Source of the DNA: Rheinheimera sp.
Lineage (GTDB): Bacteria; Pseudomonadota; Gammaproteobacteria; Enterobacterales; Alteromonadaceae
Assembly (NCBI GenBank): GCA_003482455.1
Contig: DMYW01000009.1
Location: 1 to 33,194 of the forward strand
DNA: 33,194 nucleotides
Reading direction: 5' to 3'
In this document: piece by piece, positions 23,701 to 30,773 of the stretch
Numbering within the stretch: position 1 is the stretch's first letter
Layout of the letters: each line of letters opens with the position of its first letter
Notes under the pieces: model-generated
The model's database searches: none
Told to the model about the DNA's origin: nothing
The model's input: the letters and a program-made list of their open reading frames with translations, nothing else
Made by a program: the position numbers and the translations under genes

Positions 23701-23803
23701 CGAAATCGGTGATCAAGAAAGTGCTGATCAGCTGATTAAAGAGCTCGTCAGTTCGGATGCACCAGAGCATGTGAAAGCGGAAGCTAAATCGCTACACAGC
23801 TAA
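20789..23803 (+). CDS. fimV: Polar hub protein FimV
   Basis: FimV is an inner-membrane, peptidoglycan-binding landmark that organises type IV pili, chemoreceptors and flagella at the pole in related bacteria. The 1004-residue protein shows a signal-like N-terminus (about 1-21), a FimV N-terminal/LysM-like region (about 40-110, with HDTLWRLAAQV and LKPGAYLDVPN), a coiled coil (about 125-245), a transmembrane segment (about 253-275) and a very acidic Asp/Glu-rich cytoplasmic tail of about 680 residues. It ends in the FimV C-terminal TPR-like motif SRLDLVRAYIEIGDQESADQ. The tail contains repeats such as EFDANNILSGDDLSALF and EFDPNNILSGNELSSLF. ATG at 20789 has AGGA 8 nt upstream; an upstream TTG start is less likely. 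The terminator at 23816 ends it. Confidence 0.95.
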   Translation: MRWLQLLIVLVGISLMAAPMAEQTAKLRGPKEFDTPAVSRLGPLSAHDTLWRLAAQVRPDPRVNIYQVMFALYQKNPDSFLDNNFNHLKPGAYLDVPNLREIMAIDAMEAQRKSENDDREWSEKIRLAAQIKPEDHSAKQKDLEAARAEISEELAQLQSEQSEQLGDLRDKLSASMANVESIVKENGELKTQLDTVVGQLGNVKQQLDKDSEIQQQLQQLLAQQQEMLAKQTEQIKKAEEESFGNILQKLANSPMGWAIAAALPALVLLFMFVSIMRRKGQKAAAVVTAATAAPLTDPNYKSPLPPMDDSLDFDESSLINLDDSLLNSRKGGGIRLDDDFDMPSSKSVSNSFTADDLLDDALELPDEPVLPASSTKNADELDLDDLLDEPLDTPFTAKTEFDANNILSGDDLSALFSEAEESFVPKQEFDPNNILSGNELSSLFENLADDDELPLEVAAAPTAAPAPAAPADDDDDVDIDALLAQNGPAENAIASAASESIAADELLEEIELELPGDEPTPLEISDDEFDIDALVNANQPTDAKAPAPTDIMDDVEDDDLTDIDAILAANSQPKPPVVVDETVDTSELDAFAESLVEETVPDKFAAPSESLDELDVDVIDEPDMAAIDELDDILNEVAELRAQSAASAQPLAEQIPEEAWQQATQDFAESPLSMDDVGALLRESDENVDSADAPLIDAEDLAEVSADETHELDFDELTSQRSESAPSDDMDALIDAMTADLESALPVTAALDDELELSAHAHAETEYLTEFAELEEHQEMPDLAVAEAPDDLPASRAQLSVENPSRVLETYPDLDLDGADLDSIFPDDLHEDIEPLDAFALETETASTLEQLDETDFDALLADLSDEVVDAEQLQDVESTTKALEELASMPELLDEQADDSDDAALLPDYVQIDKLLAAAEEQVHADDPRPLNIDVGLADFEDLITADEQGDVDLQDNGFASRLDLVRAYIEIGDQESADQLIKELVSSDAPEHVKAEAKSLHS
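21983..22119 (+). repeat. Internal tandem-like repeat in the FimV acidic tail
   Basis: Two copies of an 18-residue unit (pattern EFDxNNILSGxxLSxLF) lie 83 bp apart. The DNA differs at many third positions, so this is an old protein-level duplication. Confidence 0.7.
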
Positions 23804-23815
23804 CCATCGCAACCA

Positions 23816-23842
23816 GAAAAAGGCGCCCGAGGGCGCTTTTTT
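23816..23842 (+). terminator. Intrinsic terminator of fimV
   Basis: AAAAAG plus GCGCC (23823-23827) pairs with GGCGC (23832-23836) around CGAG, followed by six T. Confidence 0.85.
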
Positions 23843-23885
23843 GTTGCCTACTTCCCTAAGTTCGCCTGTTGAAACGGAGAGTGAG

Positions 23886-23914
23886 TTGGTGCAATGGGGC
23901 TGCTTTGATATACT
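23886..23914 (+). promoter_or_regulatory. sigma-70 promoter for truA
   Basis: TTGGTG (23886-23891) and TATACT (23909-23914) are 17 bp apart, 25 bp before the truA start. Confidence 0.6.
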
Positions 23915-23938
23915 CCGCCGCTTGAAAGAGGAGTCGTC

Positions 23939-24724
23939 ATGCGAATTGCATTAGGTATTGAATACAACGGGACCGGCTATTTCGGCTGGCAGCGGCAGCG
24001 CGAAGTCAACAGTATCCAAGGCGAGCTAGAGCGCGCGTTGGCCAAGGTCGCCAACGAACCGATTGAAACCTTTTGTGCAGGACGGACCGACGCAGGAGTC
24101 AACGCGACAGGCCAAGTCATTCATTTTGATACCAACGCCGTGCGTGATATGCGCGGATGGATCATGGGTGTCAATGCCAATCTGCCCGATGATATCGCGG
24201 TGCGTTGGGCGCAGCAGGTCACAGATGACTTCCACGCGCGCTTTTCCGCCACGGCACGGCGTTATCGCTACATCATCTACAATCGCAAGTTTCGTCCGGC
24301 CATTCTTGGCACCGGGCTGAGCCATTACCACCAAGATCTCGATGTTGAGCTGATGCGTCAGGCGGCACCTTATCTGTTAGGTGAGCAGGATTTCACTAGT
24401 TTCCGCGCTATCCAATGTCAATCCAATACACCATTTCGTAATGTCATGCATTTGGACATTCAGCGCTTCGGCGATTACCTAGTGCTGGACATCAAAGCCA
24501 ATGCGTTTTTACATCACATGGTGCGTAACATCACCGGAAGCTTATTGGAAGTTGGCATGGGGCGGCAACAACCGCAATGGATTAAACAACTGCTAGACGC
24601 GAAAGACCGCACGCTGGCCGCGGCGACGGCCAAAGCGGAAGGTTTGTATCTGGTTGGCGTTGATTACCCGGCACACTTTAATATTCCTCAACTGCCGCTC
24701 GGGCCCTTGTTTTTGCCTGATTAA
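23939..24724 (+). CDS. truA: tRNA pseudouridine(38-40) synthase TruA
   Basis: TruA isomerises uridines 38, 39 and 40 in the anticodon arm of many tRNAs. The 261-residue protein starts MRIALGIEYNGTGYFGWQRQ and carries the catalytic Asp51 in CAGRTDAGVNATGQV. Further motifs are HARFSATARRYRY and the FLHHMVRNITGSLLEVG block. GAGGAG lies 6 nt before the ATG. It has its own promoter between fimV and truA. A structured 242-bp gap with no gene separates it from accD. Confidence 0.97.
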   Translation: MRIALGIEYNGTGYFGWQRQREVNSIQGELERALAKVANEPIETFCAGRTDAGVNATGQVIHFDTNAVRDMRGWIMGVNANLPDDIAVRWAQQVTDDFHARFSATARRYRYIIYNRKFRPAILGTGLSHYHQDLDVELMRQAAPYLLGEQDFTSFRAIQCQSNTPFRNVMHLDIQRFGDYLVLDIKANAFLHHMVRNITGSLLEVGMGRQQPQWIKQLLDAKDRTLAAATAKAEGLYLVGVDYPAHFNIPQLPLGPLFLPD

Positions 24725-24753
24725 ATCGCTACAACGACTGAACTTTCCACCAC

Positions 24754-24827
24754 GCCAGCCTGTCGAAACGCGCGGTGCAGCTTGGTTTTGGCCAGCTGCA
24801 ACCTGATGTTTCACGCAGGCTACTGGC
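24754..24827. repeat. Long nested inverted repeat between truA and accD
   Basis: Arms nest around one centre: AGCCTG (24757-24762) with CAGGCT (24816-24821); GAAAC with GTTTC (5 bp); GGTGCAGCT with AGCTGC-A-ACC (9 bp, one bulge); and an outer GCC with GGC. About 23-25 base pairs can form over 74 nt. No T-run follows directly. It contains no gene. Confidence 0.6.
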
Positions 24828-24887
24828 AACAACTTAGACCAGTTTTTGATATTCCAGCTGGTTGCTTTGTGTTTTAATAGCCGCCGT

Positions 24888-24917
24888 TTGCTTCATTTTC
24901 GCTGAATTTCTGATAAT
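24888..24917 (+). promoter_or_regulatory. Candidate promoter for accD
   Basis: TTGCTT (24888-24893) and GATAAT (24912-24917) are 18 bp apart, about 50 bp before the accD start. Confidence 0.4.
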
Positions 24918-24927
24918 TTCAGCAGAA

Positions 24928-24948
24928 CTGCGCGGAAAATAAGCGCAG
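24928..24948 (+). other. Hairpin in the accD leader
   Basis: CTGCGC (24928-24933) pairs with GCGCAG (24943-24948) around a 9-nt A-rich loop, just upstream of the accD ribosome-binding site. Confidence 0.45.
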
Positions 24949-24966
24949 CGTGATAAAGGAATCCTT

Positions 24967-25839
24967 ATGAGTTGGTTAGAAAAAATCCTGCCACGTACGT
25001 CGTCATCAGCGCGTCGCAATATCCCTGAAGGCGTTTGGACTAAATGCACATCGTGTGATGCAGTCCTGTACAAAGCGGATCTGGACCGCAATTTGGGCGT
25101 CTGCCCAAAATGTGATCATCATATGCGGATCACCGCCCGTGCTCGTTTGACACAATTCCTCGACGCTAACACTGGCGTTGAATTGGCTGCAGATCTTGAA
25201 CCACAAGACGTGTTGAAGTTCAAAGACAGCAAACGTTACAAAGACCGTATTACTCAAGCGCAAAAAGACACCAACGAAAAAGACGCCATGGTGGTGATGC
25301 GTGGTTCTTTGTGCGGTATGCCAGTCGTTGCGGCAAGTTTTGAATTCGAATTTATGGGCGGCTCAATGGCGTCCGTCGTGGGTGCTAAGTTTGTCAAAGG
25401 CGTTGAATTTGCGCTGGAGCACAAAATCCCATTTATTTGTTTCTCAGCATCGGGTGGGGCGCGGATGCAAGAAGCGCTGTTCTCCTTGATGCAAATGGCC
25501 AAAACGTCGGCGGCGTTGGCAAAATTATCCGAAGCCGGTTTGCCGTACATTTCTGTGCTGACCGACCCGACAATGGGCGGTGTTTCAGCCAGCTTAGCAA
25601 TGCTGGGTGATATCAACATCGGTGAGCCAAAAGCACTGATTGGTTTTGCTGGACCACGGGTTATCGAACAAACAGTTCGCGAGAAGCTGCCGGAGGGTTT
25701 CCAGCGCAGTGAATTCTTGTTAGAGCATGGCGCCATCGACATGATTGTTGACCGTCGGAAAATGCGCGATACAATTGCCCGATTGGTAGCAAAATTCATG
25801 CGGTTGCCGTCTCCTGGTCAGGAGCACCGCGTCGCTTAA
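24967..25839 (+). CDS. accD: Acetyl-CoA carboxylase carboxyltransferase beta subunit AccD
   Basis: AccD pairs with AccA to transfer carboxyl from carboxybiotin to acetyl-CoA, giving malonyl-CoA for fatty acid synthesis. The 290-residue protein has the N-terminal Cys4 zinc ribbon (C27, C30, C46, C49) and the carboxyltransferase core with FISASGGARMQEA-like block CFSASGGARMQEALFSLMQM and DPTMGGVSASLAMLGD. AGGA lies 7 nt before the ATG. folC follows after 8 bp, giving an accD-folC-dedD unit as in E. coli. In E. coli the zinc ribbon binds accD mRNA to repress its own translation; the leader hairpin here could serve that, which is inference. Confidence 0.97.
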   Translation: MSWLEKILPRTSSSARRNIPEGVWTKCTSCDAVLYKADLDRNLGVCPKCDHHMRITARARLTQFLDANTGVELAADLEPQDVLKFKDSKRYKDRITQAQKDTNEKDAMVVMRGSLCGMPVVAASFEFEFMGGSMASVVGAKFVKGVEFALEHKIPFICFSASGGARMQEALFSLMQMAKTSAALAKLSEAGLPYISVLTDPTMGGVSASLAMLGDINIGEPKALIGFAGPRVIEQTVREKLPEGFQRSEFLLEHGAIDMIVDRRKMRDTIARLVAKFMRLPSPGQEHRVA

Positions 25840-25847
25840 AGGGCGTT

Positions 25848-27113
25848 ATGTCTCATCCTCCTTTGCAAAGCCAGTCGCTCAACGATTGGCTTTTTTATAT
25901 CGAACAATCTCACCCCATTGAAAAAATTGAGCTGGGTTTAGCACGAGTGCAACAAGTCGCCGCTCGCGCTGACTTGCAGCAGTTGCCGGGTATTGTGGTA
26001 TTAATCGCCGGCACCAATGGTAAAGGCACCACGGCACGTACGCTGGAGTTATTGTTACAAGCACAAGGTTTCTCCGTTGGTGTGTATAGCTCGCCGCATC
26101 TGATCCGCTTCAACGAACGCTTACGGCTCAACGGCCAGGATGTCGACGATGCGACCTGGGTGCAAGGCATGCAAGCCGTCGAAGCGGTGCGTGGCGAGGT
26201 GCCGCTGACTTATTTTGAATTCACTACGCTGGCGGCGTTTGCAGTGCTGAAACAGCAGCAGCCGGACGTCTGTCTGATTGAAGTCGGTTTAGGCGGCAGG
26301 CTTGATGCCACCAACATCATCACGCCGACTATCAGTGTCATCACCACGATTGATCTAGACCATCAAGATTGGCTAGGGCATGACCGCGAAACCATTGGGC
26401 GTGAAAAAGCTGGCGTATTTCGAGCGAACACGCCTGTGGTGATTGGCGACTTGGCAGCGCCGCAGTCAGTGTGTTTGGCTGCGGATACCCTCAAATGTCA
26501 GACTATGCAAATAGGCGTGCAGTACCAGTATGCTATTGATAGCGACAGTTGGAGCTGGTCAAGTGGCTGCCATCGTTTTGACAATTTGCCGCGGCCGCAC
26601 GTGCCTGTGCAAAACGTCGCGACTGCGCTGGCTTGTTTGGAGCTGTTGCAGAAGCTACCAAGTGCAGCTCAGCTGCAGCAATCTCTGCCACAATTGGCGC
26701 TTGCCGGACGTATGCAGTGGCTGAGTCAATCGCCGGCCGTGCTGCTTGACGTCGCGCACAACCCGCAATCGGCTCAATATCTGAGCGAACAGCTGCAATT
26801 ACTGCAACGAAACTATCGCCAAATCCATTTAATTGCAGGTATGTTAAAGGATAAAGATATAGCGCAGGCGCTTAGTTGCTTCAAAGGCTCGAATTATCAG
26901 TGGCATTTATTGTCATTGCCGGGCGTGCGTGGCGCGCCTGCCGAGTTGCTTGCTAGCCAGTTGCCGGCAAGTGAACAGGTTGCGTTGGTCAGCCAACTGC
27001 CGCAGTTACTGGACGCCATTAAGGCGTCAACTGCGGACCAGTTGTGGGTCGTGTTTGGATCATTTGTCACAGTATCTGAGTTTATCCAGCTGTGGACACA
27101 GGACGGAAAATGA
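25848..27113 (+). CDS. folC: Bifunctional dihydrofolate/folylpolyglutamate synthase FolC
   Basis: FolC adds glutamate to dihydropteroate and extends the polyglutamate tail of folates. The 421-residue protein has the P-loop GTNGKGT (55-61), the SSPHLIRFNERLRLNG loop, the GLGGRLDATN motif and the C-terminal domain with LAGRMQWL and LLDVAHNPQSA. It starts 8 bp after accD and its TGA overlaps the dedD start (ATGA), so the three genes are coupled. Confidence 0.97.
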   Translation: MSHPPLQSQSLNDWLFYIEQSHPIEKIELGLARVQQVAARADLQQLPGIVVLIAGTNGKGTTARTLELLLQAQGFSVGVYSSPHLIRFNERLRLNGQDVDDATWVQGMQAVEAVRGEVPLTYFEFTTLAAFAVLKQQQPDVCLIEVGLGGRLDATNIITPTISVITTIDLDHQDWLGHDRETIGREKAGVFRANTPVVIGDLAAPQSVCLAADTLKCQTMQIGVQYQYAIDSDSWSWSSGCHRFDNLPRPHVPVQNVATALACLELLQKLPSAAQLQQSLPQLALAGRMQWLSQSPAVLLDVAHNPQSAQYLSEQLQLLQRNYRQIHLIAGMLKDKDIAQALSCFKGSNYQWHLLSLPGVRGAPAELLASQLPASEQVALVSQLPQLLDAIKASTADQLWVVFGSFVTVSEFIQLWTQDGK

Positions 27114-27901
27114 GTTCAGTTTTAACCAATCGTTTAGTCGGTAGTGCCATTTTGATCGTCGCAGCGATCGTGTTCCTACCCGATGTGTTAGATGGCCAAA
27201 AACAAGTGCGTAAGGACGACTTTAAAGCCGTGCCCGAGCGGCCAGAATTTGCCGAAGTAACAGCGCCGCAGACGTTTAATGCGGAGCAACATCAAGCAGA
27301 GGCGACGCAAGCGGCAGCGCTGCCAGTGGACAACAAGCCAGCGCTGGATAGCGGCACAGATCCGGTGCCCGTTGATCCAAATGGCCCGCAAGTGGGGACT
27401 ATGGAAAAGCCGCTGGAAGTTGCTGGGATGACCTCACAGGTCAGTACACAGCCGTCGACTCAGCCGCAAGCGACAACACCCACTGCAACGACCGCTGGTT
27501 CACCTGCGACGACGGCATCAGACTCCGCCACAAAACAGCCTGACGCAGCAGCTGTCACGGCTGAAAAGAGCAAAACCTTGGTAGACCCGTTAAAACAAAC
27601 GGAAGCGGAGCTTGCTAGTGAGGCGAGCAACAACAAGCCGCTTTCCAAAGCGGGGTATATGGTCAAAGTCGGCGCTTTTGGTAAAGAAGCAAACGCAAAC
27701 GCATTGATTGCCAAGTTAAAAGCGGCGGGTTTGACCACCTTTACACGCAAAGTGGTCAATAGCCAAGGGGTGACCATGATTGCGGTGTTTGTCGGACCGG
27801 ATCTGAAAAAAGACAAACTGGAAAAAGCGCTGCCGCAAATTCAACAAATTTCCAATACCGCCAACTTGCGCGTCAGTAATTACCAACCGCTGGAAAATTA
27901 G
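27110..27901 (+). CDS. dedD: Cell-division SPOR-domain protein DedD
   Basis: DedD is a bitopic inner-membrane protein whose SPOR domain binds denuded septal peptidoglycan and supports FtsN during constriction. The 263-residue protein has a short cytoplasmic N-terminus, one transmembrane segment (about 8-24), a Pro/Thr/Ala-rich periplasmic linker (about 60-165) and a C-terminal SPOR domain (about 180-260, starting GYMVKVGAFGKEANANALIAKLK). The start ATG overlaps the folC stop, with AGGA 6 nt upstream; a start six codons earlier inside folC is possible but unnecessary. Confidence 0.94.
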   Translation: MSSVLTNRLVGSAILIVAAIVFLPDVLDGQKQVRKDDFKAVPERPEFAEVTAPQTFNAEQHQAEATQAAALPVDNKPALDSGTDPVPVDPNGPQVGTMEKPLEVAGMTSQVSTQPSTQPQATTPTATTAGSPATTASDSATKQPDAAAVTAEKSKTLVDPLKQTEAELASEASNNKPLSKAGYMVKVGAFGKEANANALIAKLKAAGLTTFTRKVVNSQGVTMIAVFVGPDLKKDKLEKALPQIQQISNTANLRVSNYQPLEN

Positions 27902-27923
27902 CTGGAAGAAACGGCGTGTCATT

Positions 27924-27932
27924 TGCTAGAAT
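27924..27932 (+). promoter_or_regulatory. Extended -10 promoter for cvpA-purF
   Basis: TGC-TAGAAT is a good extended -10 element 34 bp before cvpA. No clear -35 hexamer lies 17 bp upstream. I see no convincing PurR box, unlike E. coli. Confidence 0.45.
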
Positions 27933-27965
27933 GCGCGCCGTCATCAAGCATCCTTTTGGTAGCAA

Positions 27966-28454
27966 ATGGTCTGGGTTGATTATGCCATCTTGGCAATTAT
28001 CGGGTTATCGACACTCATTAGTCTGATCCGCGGCTTCGTGAAAGAAGCAATTTCAGTGATCGTCTGGATCCTGGCGTTTTTTATTGCCAGCCATTATTAC
28101 CCTTTTCTCGCACCATATTTCTCTAATATAGACAGTCCACTGATTAAAAATGCCGTCGCGATCGGCATTTTGTTTATTTGCTGTCTGTTACTTGGCGGAC
28201 TTGCCAATTATCTGGTCGGCAAATTGGTCGAGTCGACCGGCCTTAGTGGTACCGATCGCCTGTTGGGCCTCGTTTTTGGCGCGTTGCGCGGCGTGTTAGT
28301 CGTGGCAGCCCTGCTATTCTTTTTGGATTCATTCACCACGTCTGCCAGCACCGATTGGTGGAAGTCGTCGGTGTTGATCCCGCACTTCGATTTTATTATT
28401 GAGTGGTTTTTCAGTTACTTGAAAGACAACTCCAGTTTTTTACAACAGACTTAA
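27966..28454 (+). CDS. cvpA: CvpA family membrane protein
   Basis: A 162-residue inner-membrane protein with four hydrophobic segments (about 4-22, 26-50, 60-82 and 100-120). It includes the family motif RGFVKEAISVIVW and the DRLLGLVFGALRGVLVV block. Named for colicin V production, its role is unclear but it is linked to envelope homeostasis. The ribosome-binding site is weak (GGTAG). purF follows 21 bp after its stop, the standard cvpA-purF pair. Confidence 0.95.
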   Translation: MVWVDYAILAIIGLSTLISLIRGFVKEAISVIVWILAFFIASHYYPFLAPYFSNIDSPLIKNAVAIGILFICCLLLGGLANYLVGKLVESTGLSGTDRLLGLVFGALRGVLVVAALLFFLDSFTTSASTDWWKSSVLIPHFDFIIEWFFSYLKDNSSFLQQT

Positions 28455-28475
28455 GCTCTGACGAGGAAAGATCCC

Positions 28476-29990
28476 ATGTGTGGTATTGTTGGTATCGTAG
28501 GTAAGTATCCAGTGAATCAGGCGTTGTATGACGGCCTTACCGTCTTGCAACATCGGGGTCAGGATGCCGCCGGCATTGTCACCGTGGACCAAAACCGCTT
28601 GCGTCTGCGCAAAGCCAATGGTCTGGTCAAAGACGTGTTTGAACAACGTCATATGGACCGTCTGGCGGGCAACATTGGTTTAGGCCATGTGCGTTATCCG
28701 ACCGCAGGTTCAAGCAGCACCGCTGAAGCGCAACCGTTTTACGTCAACAGCCCATTTGGTATTGCGCTGGCGCACAATGGTAACTTGACCAACGCTGATG
28801 AAGTGAAAGAGCAGCTGTTTCGCGAAGCTCGCCGTCACGTCAACACCACCTCCGATTCTGAAGTTTTACTCAATGCTTTTGCTCACGAATTACAGTTAAA
28901 CAACGAACTACATCTGACACCACAAGCGATTTTTAAAGCGATCGCCAACGTGCACCGTCGCGTGCGTGGCGGTTATGCCGTGGTGGCGCTGATTATCGGT
29001 CATGGTTTAGTGGCGTTTCGTGATGCTAATGGTATTCGTCCACTAGTGATGGGTAAACGCGAAACTGAGCGTGGCACTGAATATATGGTCGCGTCAGAGA
29101 GCGTGGCATTGGATACCGACGGTTTTACCGTGCTGCGTGATGTGATGCCAGGTGAAGCTGTCTATATCACCGAAGATGGTGAATTATTCAGCCAGCAATG
29201 TGCTGAAAATCCGACCTACACGCCGTGTATTTTTGAATACGTGTATTTTGCCCGCCCAGATTCGACCATCGACAACGTGTCGGTGTACGCATCTCGCGTC
29301 AATATGGGTAAAAAACTCGGTCAGAAAATCAAAAAAGAATGGGCGCATTTGGACATCGACGTGGTGATCCCAATTCCAGAAACCAGTAACGACGCCGCGC
29401 TGCACATCGCGCAAGAGTTGGGCCTGCCGTTTCGCCAAGGTTTTGTGAAAAACCGCTATATCGGCCGCACATTTATCATGCCAGGCCAAGGCCTGCGCAA
29501 AAAATCCGTTAAACGTAAACTGAACGCGATTTGGCAAGAATTCAAAGGCAAAAATGTCCTACTGGTAGATGACTCGATTGTTCGCGGCACTACATCAGGG
29601 CAAATCATTGATATGGCGCGTGAAGCTGGGGCGAACAAAGTGTATTTTGCCTCTGCAGCGCCTGAAATTCGCTTCCCGAACGTGTACGGTATCGATATGC
29701 CGTCGGCGCAAGAATTGATTGCCCACGGTCAAGATGTCGAAACTATCTGCAAGATGATTGGTGCCGACGGGTTGATTTATCAATCGCTGGAAGATTTGAT
29801 CGCAGCCGTCCGTGAGGAAAATCCATCGATCAAACGTTTCGAAACTTCGGTGTTTGATGGTGTATATGTCACCAACGACATCACGCAAGAATACCTGAAT
29901 AAGTTAGATGCTGCGCGCAGCGACAACGCTAAAAGCGGTAAAACCGCGTTAATGGCGGGTAATTTGGAAACCTATAACGAAGGCAGCTAA
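28476..29990 (+). CDS. purF: Amidophosphoribosyltransferase PurF
   Basis: PurF catalyses the first committed step of purine synthesis, PRPP plus glutamine to 5-phosphoribosylamine. The 504-residue protein has the N-terminal glutaminase nucleophile Cys2 (MCGIVGIVG), exposed after Met removal. The glutaminase domain includes LQHRGQDAAGI and GHVRYPTAG, and the PRPP-binding loop LLVDDSIVRGTTSG lies at about 359-373. GAGG lies about 10 nt before the ATG. There is no propeptide, and length matches E. coli PurF (505). A strong terminator follows. Confidence 0.97.
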   Translation: MCGIVGIVGKYPVNQALYDGLTVLQHRGQDAAGIVTVDQNRLRLRKANGLVKDVFEQRHMDRLAGNIGLGHVRYPTAGSSSTAEAQPFYVNSPFGIALAHNGNLTNADEVKEQLFREARRHVNTTSDSEVLLNAFAHELQLNNELHLTPQAIFKAIANVHRRVRGGYAVVALIIGHGLVAFRDANGIRPLVMGKRETERGTEYMVASESVALDTDGFTVLRDVMPGEAVYITEDGELFSQQCAENPTYTPCIFEYVYFARPDSTIDNVSVYASRVNMGKKLGQKIKKEWAHLDIDVVIPIPETSNDAALHIAQELGLPFRQGFVKNRYIGRTFIMPGQGLRKKSVKRKLNAIWQEFKGKNVLLVDDSIVRGTTSGQIIDMAREAGANKVYFASAAPEIRFPNVYGIDMPSAQELIAHGQDVETICKMIGADGLIYQSLEDLIAAVREENPSIKRFETSVFDGVYVTNDITQEYLNKLDAARSDNAKSGKTALMAGNLETYNEGS

Positions 29991-30004
29991 ACGCCTGAGT
30001 GATT

Positions 30005-30037
30005 AAAAAAGGAGCCGCTATTAGGCTCCTTTTTTTA
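30005..30037. terminator. Bidirectional terminator between purF and Yip1-family genes
   Basis: AAAAAAGGAGCC pairs with GGCTCCTTTTTT around GCTATTA, with seven T on the plus strand and six on the minus strand. Confidence 0.9.
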
Positions 30038-30048
30038 TGGGAAAATCA

Positions 30049-30648
30049 TTACATGGTGGTGACTGGGTGCAATCCCGAGGTCCACAGCAACGCAGTCGCG
30101 GCCAGCAGTGAAACCAACAGGACCAAACCTACCGTCACCAGTGACGAGGCAAAGATAAACCCACGCTCTTCAGGGATATGCATCAAGGTGGGAACGCCGC
30201 TGTAGAGCAGCTGTACCGACCATGCCAGGGCCGCCATCCCCACCAAGCCAATAAACCACAGCTGTGGATACAATGCCGACAAACCGGCGAGCATCAAAGG
30301 CGTTGAACAATACAGTGCTAGGTTCATGCATTGGCGAAAGCTTGGGGTTGCGCCAAACGTCTCGCCCATCCACTGCGCGAGCCTGGCGAGCATCATGACA
30401 CCAACAATTAGCCCTGCGTACATGCCTAAAGCTAGCGGCAAGGCACTGTCAGCGGTTAAAAAGATCCGTTCGGTTCCGGTTAATTGCCAGCCGATATTCA
30501 CGGCTGCGTAATAGGCGCAAAAAGCTGGAATTGCCGCAAGTAGTGCTAGTTGGATGAAGGTTGAGGGCAAAGGGTCTGTACTGCTGTCGACGCGTTGCCA
30601 TTCTTGTTTGGGATGAAACAGCATCCCGACTACATGAGTGACGACCAT
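30049..30648 (-). CDS. Yip1-family membrane protein (DUF1282-like)
   Basis: A 199-residue integral membrane protein with about five hydrophobic segments. The N-terminal block HVVGMLFHPKQEWQRV is typical of bacterial Yip1-domain (YohC/DUF1282) proteins. Their function is unknown. GAGG precedes the ATG. It lies 125 bp downstream of miaE on the same strand and is convergent with purF. That gap shows no clear terminator or promoter, so it may be read from the ppiB-lpxH-miaE unit or from its own start. Confidence 0.8.
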   Translation of the reverse strand: MVVTHVVGMLFHPKQEWQRVDSSTDPLPSTFIQLALLAAIPAFCAYYAAVNIGWQLTGTERIFLTADSALPLALGMYAGLIVGVMMLARLAQWMGETFGATPSFRQCMNLALYCSTPLMLAGLSALYPQLWFIGLVGMAALAWSVQLLYSGVPTLMHIPEERGFIFASSLVTVGLVLLVSLLAATALLWTSGLHPVTTM

Positions 30649-30773
30649 GATTCACCTCGTTTTTTGGCAGGGTTCCTTGGTCAAAACGAGGCGAAAACAA
30701 AGTTGGATTACTGCTGTGCAAAAAATGTTCAGATTGTGAGTTGAAGCCACGTCAACATCGCTTGTCGAAGTCG

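Noticed and set aside
27902..27965. PurR box upstream of cvpA-purF, expected from E. coli
   Set aside because: No sequence close to ACGCAAACGTTTGCGT is present; only a loose CATTTGCT half-match was seen.
5941..30037. Near-identical terminator stems after the cyclase gene and after purF (both based on AAAAAAGGAGC), considered as copies of a repeat element
   Set aside because: The similarity is limited to the short stem; loops and flanks differ, so independent A/T-flanked GC stems explain it.
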